The translations under genes were made by a program, and so were the position numbers. DNA of 64,000 bases from Hymenopus coronatus (lineage: Eukaryota > Arthropoda > Insecta > Mantodea > Hymenopodidae). This document shows positions 26,748-38,700 of the stretch, piece by piece (within the stretch, counting starts at the first letter, position 1; every line of letters starts with the position of its first letter). A model generated the notes under the pieces. The model did no database searches and was not told the origin of the DNA. It saw only the letters and a program-made list of their open reading frames with translations. The DNA lies in contig CM060883.1 of assembly GCA_030762935.1 (NCBI GenBank), positions 51,482,001-51,546,000 of the forward strand, written 5' to 3'.

Positions 26748-29700
26748 GTTTAAAGTTTGTGTAGTGCTTCCCCATTTCTTGCTTGCCAGTCTTTTTAATA
26801 GTGGTAATTTTTTTTTTGTTTTTTGGTTATATTATCAATGTGTTTTTTCCATGTTAATTTTGTATCAAAAACAATACCTAAATATTTAGCTCCAAGTGTT
26901 TCTGCGAGAGTTTTTCCATTTAGTTGAAGGGAAATATTTATTGGTTTCTTCTTTAGTGTAAATAGTTGATAATTTATTTTGTGTGTGTTAATTTTCAGTA
27001 AATTATTAGATGTCCAATTCTATAATGTTGTCAAGGATTGTTGTGCTATATTTATTAATTGTCGATTTTGACTTTTTGGTTTAGAATTCCATAAGACTAC
27101 ATCATCTGCAAACATTAAGACTTTTGATTCTCTTTTTTGTAATTGATATGGAAGATCATTGATATAAATATTAAAGAGTGTAGTACTAAGGATACTCCCT
27201 TCAGGTATGCCATAGTGTGTCTGTTGATATTTTGATAATTTATCGTTATATTTGGTAGCAATAAAGCGTTGAATAATGAATTCACTAATCCAATGTAATA
27301 TGTTACCTTGGATTCCTAGAATTTTAAGTTTATCAAGTAGTTTGCATCTCCAAATACAATCGTATGCTCCTTGAAAGTCAATAAATATTGCTAGAGTGTC
27401 TTCTTTTTTATTTAATGCATTTTTAATGTCTGGACTACATGACGATGGCAGCAGTAGTGTAGCTGTAAGGATAACTATGGATGCTGTTTTCTATTAAGCA
27501 AACATACTTAATATATCTTAGAACATTTACCTAATTCGAACTTGCAGGCGGCACAATTAGGCAAAGAGGAACCTGGAAATGTATGGGAGGAGGGAAAATG
27601 TGCAGTTACCCTCTTTCTGCTTGACTGTTGACATACATCACTGATATGAAAAGTAGTCCTGTAATTTTATTTTAGTCTGTGAGAGTAATCTTTTTTCCAA
27701 TGACATTGTTCATAGGCCCATCAACACCTAATTTTTGATGCAAAATGAAATACACAAAATCTGCCCCATATATCACAATCTTAAAGCTTTGCTACTGCCA
27801 TAGCTGTAAAATTTTAAACTCACTTCTCTACATATTCGGAAAACATACACAAATGCAAGATAACCGCTTCAGTTCTAAACATTAATATTTTGGAAAAACA
27901 AAAAATTTCTTGTATTTGGACAAATACGTTAGTTACACAGACTATTCATTCTCTTCAGTCTCCTCTGTTGCATTGTTTCTGCAAAATTCATGATAAACTG
28001 GAGGGATATCTGTAATATCCTTTTTATTAGGCTACAGGTTCAATAGATTTTTTTCTCTTTTGCAGAGATAATTCTGTGACCTTGAAAATAAAAGAAATGG
28101 GTTGTGTACCGTAAACCAGTTGGGCAACCAACTGCTCAATTTCACAGATCAACAGTTACTGGAACAATATCCTGAAAGTTGTAAAATATACTGAGTAGGA
28201 AAACAATGTGACTAGCTACACTTTAGTTCCATTACTAAAAATCTCTTCAGCATGCCACCTAATAGTTCGATTTTAAGGATTGGCAGAGATTTTCAAAACA
28301 AAAACAAATTTTGCATACTTAATTATTGGAGATTCCTCTTTCCAGTTGATATGCCCCATCACCATTATAGATAGAAAAAATAGGATTCTAAGATGTTATC
28401 TACTACCTAGGTCAACAGACATATGTAGCTCACAGAACATAGTGGTTCTTGTGGTACCAGATATGCTTGCTCACAGCTGCACTTATATGCCAGTGTGTCA
28501 AATAAAATTATAATCACATTTATACAGACCTAATGTTATTGTCACTATAAGTTCATTATAGCATCTAATAACAATCTTCTCCCTAAATTTCTTAGAAAGC
28601 TTCTGTAACAGTGACAATTGATTGATCTGTTCAGCTGCTAACAAATATTGCAGAATGAGCATCTTACCTTAGCTTTGGCTTTTAGACTTTCCCAATATGC
28701 AACAATCTCAGCACGCTTTGCCTGTATCTGATCAGCATGATCTGCATGAATGCCGCACAGTCTGTCGGCTTCTTGTCCTAGAGTAGTCACCTTATCTTCG
28801 AGAGCAGCCAGATCTCTTTCCACTCCCTCATGTTTTCGCTAAAGGAGAGATTAGTTGCATATTAGAGCAATACAACACATACACTTCACTAGTGCTATGC
28901 AAGTTAGTATGAGTGGGCAGTTGTTTAGCCTTAGCCTTATGATCCAAGGTTTCAGGTTCTAATTTGCCCAGACTATTTTAAGTGTATCCCATTTCAGTAG
29001 ATTTACCAGCCTGTGAAAAGACTGTGGGACAAATTCCATCACTGAAATGATCCGAAATTGACAGCATTGTTTAACAATTTTTTTTTATTTTATTTTTATG
29101 TTTGGCCTACCAAAAATTCACAAAACAGGAAAAACAACGAGACCGATCACTAGTAGTAGCGATTCTCCAACATATAAATTAGCAAAGTGGTTATTGAATA
29201 AATTTGATTCGTTCCCTAAATTTGAAAGTTCCAATCTAGCAAACTCTCTGGAATTAGTTGAAAAAATCAAAGATCTAAAAATAGACACAGAAGACGCATT
29301 AGTTTCATTTGATGCTACAGCACTATACCCTAGCATCCCAACTCAAAAACTGCAAGACCTATTTAAAAAAATGGCTAAATACAACAGAAATAGAATTGGC
29401 AGAAGTAGATTACATACATCTAACAAGTTTGTGCATTGAACAAAACTTCTTCACCTTCAATAGGAAATATTACAGGCAAAAATCAGGACTCTCTATGGGC
29501 AACCCTCTATCTCCTTTTTTGGCAAATTTATTTATGAGAAAATTTGAAACACACATGAAGAAAGCATTCCCATGGATTTTCAAGGTGTGGTACCGCTATG
29601 TTGACAACATATTTGCAATAGTGCCAAGCAGACATTTAGATGATGCCATAAAATAATTAAACATACAGGAAAACACAGTAAAATTCACAATGGAAACAGA

Positions 29701-32700
29701 AACCAATGGAGAACTCCCATTCTCAGACCTAAGAATCATCAGAAACGGAACAAAAGTAAACTTAGGATCTACAGAAAACCAACTCAATCAGAAAATTACA
29801 TTAAAATTGAAAGCTACAACCCATTACCACACAAACATGCAATAATAAACAGCCTCACACATAGATTAGTAAATGTACCTAAGAGCACAACCGAATTCAA
29901 CAAAGAATTAATAACCATAATTCAAACAGCAGAACAAAATGGATACAGTAAGAACCTTGTATACAAGAAACTAAACAAAGCAAAGCAGAAAAAAAAAAAA
30001 AAAGCATTAAAGAAATAACTACCCTAACAGCAGGAAAAAACAATATCAACACATTCAAAAAATGCACTTACCATCCCCGAGCATTTAGAAAATTAAAAAA
30101 AAAAATCTTCAAAAAACAAAACATCACCCTGGCTCCAATAAACAGATTTTCTGTCATAAAGTTACTAAATTCAAAAGTAAAAGATGAAATTCCACCATAA
30201 AATAGGTCAGGAATATATCAAATTAAATGCACAAATTGTGAAAAGTTCTACATAAGACAAATCAAAAGAATGTGATGTTGAAAATGAGTCGGAATTCAGA
30301 CTCATTTTCAACATCACATTGATTAAAACTTCACTTGTCTCAAACTTCTGAGTTATTTAATTTAAATCAAAAGAAGTTTAAAAATCAGATCCAAAGAGCA
30401 CTTTAGAAACCTAAAATTGAAACAAGAAGATATATCAGCAGTAGCATTTCACTTCTGGAAAGAAAACCACAATCTAGATCCAAATCCAAAATTGCTAGAA
30501 ACCATGTCAGGCCACAATGAACTCACAACCTGGGAAAACATCCTCATATGAAAAAACAAAGATCACCTAATAAACTTTGAAATCCCCCAGTAGACAGCTT
30601 AGTTAAGAAGTTCTTTACTTTGCCACCAGAGAAGAGAGCACAAGCAAATGCAACCAGCAATGGCAGTTGGTCCAAGTGAGGTTGAAAATGAAATCATAGG
30701 CCTTCGAAACTAGTCCCTCATAATAAAAATGTAAGTGACGTAGTGTTAAAAAACAGACTTAACAAATTAATACCACAAACAAAATAATGTTTAATTTATA
30801 TATAAGGTTCACTGGACTGAGCATTTTAACAAACTGTGCACTATTTTCTCTACTGCTATGTAATGGGTACCAATTAGCTTGCTTTAATAGGGACGAGGTT
30901 GATAAAAATACATCAAAATACAGCAATACTGGTTTCTCTGCTTCAGATCATTCTATGAAAAAGCAAGAATGTATGGACTTATTTGAATAGGCACAATATT
31001 CCTTAATCATAATGTCATTACAATATATATTGTCATTGTCAATGCAGTTACCTCCCATATAACAAAATCAAATTTTTCAGGAGAAAAAAAAAAAAAAAAA
31101 AAAAAACTATATTAAAAGTGTATGCAAAATGTCTAAAGTTTCTTGTACCATATGAATCTGGGACAGCAATAGAATTACAAATCAAGTACTCTCATAAAAA
31201 CTGATACCACTTTCAAAAAACCCTATTTTCACTTCATATAGGAGTTTTGAATTGTCAATGAAGTATACATACACATATTATTTTTTTTTGCCTTAATTCA
31301 AATAAGTAGAACATGGTGATAATGTACCTCACTTTTAATAAATCCGAACATAAAGCACATTGAAATTTACAGGCATTATACTTTCATTTAAATTTAACAA
31401 ACACACAACTAAAATAAAAGCAAGCTTTTTATGTGCAAATTAATAGTTTCTCTTCATACCAATTGGCAACTGCACATCATTTATTCAGAGTTTTTCAGCT
31501 TTCAAATAAAATATCACCAAGTTTTTCACTACCATTACTGCACTTATAAATTAATATATTCTCTTACTGCATCAATGAAACATTTATGTTGATATTCTGA
31601 TTTTAAAATTAAATACTAATATAAAATGACATTTTATTTTCTCTTTCACAAAAATGAATCGATTTTGCTCCTTTTCTTTTCTCTTTTTACACAGCTTAAT
31701 GAGGAATGTTTTTCTAGTAAAACGACTTAAATGTTCTTAAGGGACGAGAAGACCCTATAGAGTTTAATAAATGTATAAATTATTGAATGGACAATTCACT
31801 CCTTTCACATCCTATATACTAATGAGAGTGCTAAGCCAGCAGTGATAGAGGAAGGTTGTGTTTTGAGAGGTGCTCCTGTGGTGAAGGAAGAAGGATCTAA
31901 GTCACGATGGGAGTGGACATTACAGTGTATAGAGCAAGAATTGGACAGTTTAGAAAAGTAAATTGGTGAATAGTAAAAACAGTTTTGGAGAGAAGATGAC
32001 AAACATATTGGTTTTAGCAAGTGTTACAACTTTGTTGTTAGTGATTGGAGGAATTGAGGTAAACCCCGGCCCTGCAGATATAATAACAATGCTGGAAAAC
32101 CTGACTGAGAAAATGAACAAAATAGAAGGCATGGAACAACGAATAGGTAAACAATTGGAAAAGATGGCAACAGATATCAAAGAAGATGTTAGAGTTGAGG
32201 TGCAGGAAGCAAGAAGGGAAGTTGAAATGGTTATGGAAAGAATGGAAAGATTGGAAGAAAGGGAGAGAAGATTTAATTTAGTGTTCATAGGAGTTAAGGA
32301 AAGAAGGTATAAATGGCCAGCAGAAGAAATATTAGAAATAACGAAGGAAAAGCTGGATTTGGAATTGTATAGATGGGAAATTATTGAAGCTTATCGAGTT
32401 GGAAGACAACTTGGCAAGAGAGCAATTATAGTGAAATTTGCAACAGCCCAATTAGTACATGAAGTACTTAAAAGGGCCAAGAAATTAAAAGGAACAGACA
32501 TTTTTATTAATAAAGATTTATCAACTAAGGAGAGAGCTCTGCAAAGAAATTTGGTACAAAAAATGAAAGAAGCAAGAGCCCAGGGAAGAAGAGCTTATAT
32601 TAGAAATTTCCAATTGTGGATTGACGGAGAAAAGACATCGCATCTGGACAATACCCCAATCAGGCACAGAGGAAATTACTCAGCAGATGTCAACGCCAAC

Positions 32701-35700
32701 TTTAGGAAGTACAACAGGAAGATCAAAGTCCAAGCAAAAAGGAATGGATGTGGGTGAAGATGGGGAAAGTGTGTGTTTGAACCGAAATCCGCCTGTCAGC
32801 ATGGATATGAGAACGGCAGATAGGACGTCACCCAACATCCTTACAAGAGAAGTAACAGCTGACGAAGTAATGACGTCAACAGAGGAAGCAACACGAGGAG
32901 GAGCCACTGGAGTGACGTCACCCAAGAAAATAGTGTCACCGAGAAGAGGGGAAGTAATAGCAGCACATAATTTGGCTTCGAAGGGAAAGAAGGCGTGGCA
33001 ACAGAGCAGCGGGGAGAATACAGAAGGGGAAGAAGACAGCATTATATCATCCGAACATGGCAGCATTCTAGTTTTAGACAGAAATAAAGCGATTCCTTCC
33101 AGAGAAGGGATACAATTAAGGAGTGAAAGAACACTAGAAACATTTAGATTTAGATCAGGCTCACAATAGGGAAAGGAGAATATAAGGAGGCTTGGATTCT
33201 GGAATTGTGAGGGAGTTAAAAGCAAAATATATGCGGGGAGTTTAAATCAATTATTGACCAAACTTGATTATCTCGCGGTAGCTGAAACATGGCTAAAAGA
33301 GGACCAGGTTTACGTAAAGGATTTTGATTTTGTAGGGATAAAAGGAGATAAGGTAGCAAGAAAGGGGAGGGCATCTGGAGGCATAGGCTTTTTTGTAAAG
33401 AAGATGTTAAGTAAAGGAGTTAAAGAAACTTGGTCAAGGAGAAAAGAAATACTATGGATTGTATTAAGAGGAGAAACAAATAGTTGAAAATGTTATATGT
33501 ATAGGTATAGTATACAATCCTCCTCTTCCCTCGCGCTTTCATAATCTGGACCTTCTTAAACACGTAGAGATAGAAATAGAACATTTAAAGGAGAGATATG
33601 GTAATTCTGAGATTATATTAATGGGAGATTTTAACATTAGGATTGGCGAAAATGATGTTGTTGCAGGGAATAGCTGGATGAGTAACGATACATTAGAGAA
33701 ACCTGAGATGATTAGATACAGCAAAGATAAGATAGCTGATAAAGGGTATATGAAATTTATAGAGTTCTGTGAATTGAATGCCTTTGATATTTTGAATGGG
33801 AAATATGGAGAAGATGTGAATGGAGAATATACGTATGTTAGTAATAATGGTCAAAATGTGATTGATTATGTATTATGGCCAATTAATATGGGGTATATTT
33901 TAAGTAATTTTAAGGTACTAAATTTAAGTTCTAACAGTGGACATTTTCCATTGATAGTAGACATAAAAACACACAGAGCAAATAGTCTATAATTTAAGGG
34001 AGAAAAAGTGTAACATAGAAGAATACAGTAGATACAAATGGAAGGAAGAGTATTGCAATAAATATCTAAATATAGGTGCAATTACAGTGAATGGCTTGAA
34101 ACAATCCTTGCAAGCATTAAATAATTACTGTAAAGAGTGGAGTTTAAAAGTGAACCAGGACAAGACGCAGATTGTAATGTTCAAAAAAAGGGGGAAATTG
34201 AGCAAGTATGAAAAATGGAAGAATGAGAATGAAAAAGAGTACAGGGTAGTGAGAGAATGTATTTATCTAGGAGTTAAAATTGATAGTGGTGGCAATTGGG
34301 GAAAAACAAAAGAAATTTGCATTGGCAAAAGGAAAAGGAGCTTTATCAGCTATTAGAAGTTGCAAATACAAAGCACCTAATATAAATATTAGATGGTTAG
34401 AAAAAGTGTACAATATGGTGGTTGGGGCAAAAATGCTATATGGGATAGAAGTATGGGGATTAGAAGGAGGATGGGAAGTCATAGATGAGGTGCATAGGAA
34501 ATTTTGCAAAGAAATACTTGGGTTACCTAATGCAACTGTTAGGCAGGTAGCACAAATAGAGCTGGGTACAGTGGCAAGTAAGTGAAAGATTATGGAAAGG
34601 GCATTGAAATTTTGGCATAGAATATTAGAGGAATTTGTTAAAGCAGTGTTTAGTATATCAAGAGAAAAGTTTAAAGAACAAGGGATGGGTAGACTGTCTC
34701 AGAAATAACCTGGAAAGTAGTGGGTTAGGGGAAATGTGGAGAAGAAGAGAAAATAATGTGAATAACTTCTGGAAGTTGGCAAGGAAATGATTTGAGGATA
34801 TAGAAATACAAAAAATATTTAGTGAAATAACTGAAAAGAGATCTTTAGTTTTCTATATACCAATGAAAGTCTCATGGGGAAGGGAAAAGTACATAGGTGT
34901 GACAAAGAGGAACGAGAAGGTATTGCATGGCTGAAAGCAGGAGTATGGAGATTGAAAGGTTTAAGGAAAGGTATTCCACAAAATCAATGTCCTATATGTG
35001 GCAGAAATGAAGATATGGAACACATTTTATTTAAATGTAAAGGGACTGAAGTTTGGAGAAAAGAGTATATTAATAAGAAATGGTTTAAAATAGATAGAAA
35101 TGTAGCAGTAGTTGGAATGTTTCAAAAAGATAGTAAGAAGATTGGACAATTCTTATACAAAGTGAAAAATAAATGGGTATGGACAGTAAATAGACAAAAT
35201 GGTGTAATAAACTAGAATTAGTAAACTATTGTAAAATATGAGTATGACCGGTAAAGAGTCAGGGCTGAACACCGGTCATATTCACCTGTACAAAGCTTAG
35301 CATAAATAAATAAATATACTAATGAATCATAAAATCCATGGTAGTCTTATTGATTAATTTCTTCAGCTCTTGCACATGCATGTTCTTCGATTCAGATGTG
35401 CAAGGAGCTGTAGAAATTTTCCAGATTGTTGTATTTGTTCTCTCTCTTCCGAGGGAAAAAGTTTCATTCTTCTGAGAATTCTAGCTGGTAGACCACCTAT
35501 ACCATCTCATATGCATTTTAGCTGGTGAAAGTTACTGAAAGTTGCACTGCAATATTTTTTTTCAGGTCGTAGTTCCTAATTGCAAGGAAGACTGGTGATA
35601 TAGTGGATTATACAAGAAGTTCATTGCTGCTGGCCACCATTAGCCTCATGCCATATGTACATGGACTTCACCAATACAAGAGTTCACAAATTGAAAATTT

Positions 35701-38700
35701 TTGTTTGTAAAATATTGCAGAGGTTTCTGCTTTGAGACATACTAAACACTTGCATAACCATGATCATCATTTTTTCAGAACTGCAACTCTTTTGTGGTAT
35801 TTTTTTTTTTTTTTTTTTGCCACTGGAGCATTAACTTTTATTTTATTTATATTATTATTAATAATAATTATTCCATTTTTTCTTACATTTATTCTCTGGA
35901 ATTGTACTCAACATAGACCCACAACAAATGTTTCCTAAGATTATGAATAGCTATGCTTTGAGCAGGTCATCTCCTTAGCGTAGTGGTAGAGCAGCTGCTT
36001 GTCAAGCAAGAGACCTGGGTTTGATTCCTGGTACCGGCATGGGGAATTTTCCCCCATTGGGAGACCTGGTCTGGGGTGCAATCTGCCTCAGAAGGTCCCT
36101 GGTGGACCAACTGAGGAGCTACTTGATAGAGAAGTAGTGGCTCCAGATCGAGAAGACTGCATCAACCAGTCAGGAGGGACTTGAGGCGCTGATCAGTATC
36201 ACCCTCTAGCACCCCATACATGATGCCTTTGGGCTGAGATGGGGGGATGCAGCAGCTGGGCAGTAGACCAAGGTCCCTTGTGCACTGTCATGCCATGGAG
36301 TTACGTTATGCTTTAAGCATTAAGTCCAGGCATGAATTGTTTTCTTGATACAAATGGATACTGGTTGTAAGAAAACCATTAAACACAAAACATGTGTACA
36401 CCAAAAGCACAATTTGATGTATATCTTGCTGGTTGAAACGACAGTAATGTTTTGGTACTCAGGCACTAGCTGAGGGCATTCTTTCGTATATGTGATCGAA
36501 TCCCTTTTTTTGCTCTCTTTTTGGTAGCTCCACAACTCCAGGCTCCATCAGTCACTTTTTCATCACCTTCCATTCATCATTTGCATGTCTCTCTTCCGCA
36601 CTGAAGTTTTTCAAAAGAAACTTTCTGCATACTCTTACCCTCTTTTGGAAGAAAAATGTAACATGCATATTCCTAAGTTGTTTGCCTAATACCTGTTTTC
36701 TTCCACTTACACTTCCTCCTTCTGCAACGATCCTTCAACACAATATTTTTTATTTACTTTCATGTAGCACTTTACCATCCACTTTTCTGCATTCTGCAAA
36801 GAATAATCTCAATCTTTGTTTATTTTCCATGTTTATCTTACAGATTTTCTGCCATATTTATCCTAGTATTATCCTAACAGACTTTGAAACTGGTTGTCAG
36901 ATCCAGAAGAATAAGGTTCCATTATTCCATTACCATGGAACCTTTTTTCTTACACTGCTTACCTCCATATTACCATTTTCTTCGATTTTGGTGTTGCACA
37001 TACCTGTTGCTGTGTCTTCTGATAAATCTAGTTGAATTTCTTCAACAATTGACATGTTTTCTTCAACATCTTTAAGCAGATCAATAGATGCAGAACGATA
37101 TGGCCACATTATTGGCTCTCCTGTACCCTTCTCTAGAATATCATTTTCTTCAAGTTCAGAGTCGTATATCTTTGCTTCTACACAGTTGTGAATTCACCAT
37201 CAGTATTATGATAGCTGCATCATTATTTAACACGTTCCAAACATGAATTTTCAGGTTCAATATTAAGATATGTATGCACATGATGCAATATTTCTGATTG
37301 TTTTTGTCTGCTGTAAATTGTAAAATCACCTATGTAAATGTGCATGCACATCAGATAACTTGTTGCATCACTGATACTCACACACTTAGAAGAAATTAAA
37401 ATGTGTAATTTTCCAAAGTGCTGCCTTAACTTTTCATATAAATAAAATTACAAGTAGACAAAGAAAAAAACATACTTCATAGTAGTTCCAACACATGAAA
37501 ATTATAAAAACTGTCATATAGGAGGTAATTGCTTTGACAATATGAAGTTTTGCTTGCGAGGCATTTTCATTTGGGGGGGGGGGGGCTCTCGGGGACAGGG
37601 GGGCTTATGGATGCAAAAAAAGATTTACATTATAGTCCTCAAAATAAGTCTAGATGCTTTACATTTTCAAGACATTAACTATGAAGTTTAATCATTTCAA
37701 TAATTAACATCTATAAAAACTAAATTTACCACATACTTTTTAAAGAAATATGTTTTAAGAAAGTATAAACCTGTGTCATTGATGTGCAAGAACTTGACAT
37801 GTGTGAATCTTGAATTTGATTATTAGAGTCTAAAAACTGAAATGTAGTAATTATGTTCAACAAAGCACTCTTATTTTAAAATCAGCACCTTTTTACATAT
37901 TTTGACTCTGTATTAACAGGCTCTTTAGGTAAACAGTTGTCAGATCACATAATTTGTAATCATTATTTAATTAGCAATTATATTGCTTAGTAAATGTCTG
38001 TATATTTTTTGGTTTCATAAGGTATAACAAAATGCAACTTTCAAATTTTACTTGTACAAGAATTTAATGAAAAATGTTTAATGTAGTATTAAAAATTAAA
38101 AATTGCACGCTTCAACTATAATCCCCAATACTAATTAATTTAAATGTATAATTTAATAGTCAGTATAGTTGTCCCTCCCCAAATAATGTCATCTAATGTT
38201 TTCTCACCTGTAGTGTTTGCACACTGGCCAAATCTCTACCATAATCATCAGAAGATAGCACCACATCCTTCTCAGAAATCCATGCTACAGTTTCATCTGC
38301 ATCACGGTTGAAACGCTGAATCTCATGTGCACCAAATAACTTTTCTTGACGCATTAATGCTAGCTGCTTCAATCGCATCCAAGCCTCATTTAGTTCCTAA
38401 ACAGATTGTAAATTCTTAAATAAGATAAATGCACACTTGCATGCATGCACTATCAATCAAACTACTAGTGTTACCTAATTACTAAAATAAAAGCAAACAG
38501 CCTATGTGAATGGTCCATATTTATTAACTCTGTAAAGCCTTATTTACATCACATTAATAATTATATTTATTATTTTGTCAACTTCAGTAGTGGCCTACAT
38601 TATAAAGGGGTTTTTACCTCTTAATTCCCCAAGAACTTAAATACCATCATCATTGGAATCATTTAATGAGTCAACAAATTAACTGAGATTGTGGAGAAAG

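Larger units (their letters stand above)
31826..35313 (+). mobile_element. LINE with both ends and target duplication, RT core deleted
   Basis: ATATACTAATGA flanks the element perfectly at 31814-31825 and 35314-35325. Order: a short 5' UTR, ORF1 (31996), an endonuclease (about 33184-33992), then an abrupt jump to the C-terminal end of RT (about 34087), a C-terminal CPICG...EH...C knuckle (34985-35035), a 3' UTR hairpin and an ATAA tail. The fingers, palm and YADD box are missing, so about 1 kb or more was lost. The perfect duplication suggests a recent insertion, possibly of an already deleted copy. Confidence 0.85.

Noticed and set aside
32680..33225. 181-codon minus-strand frame
   Set aside because: Antisense to the frameshifted ORF1 tail of the LINE at 31.8-35.3 kb.
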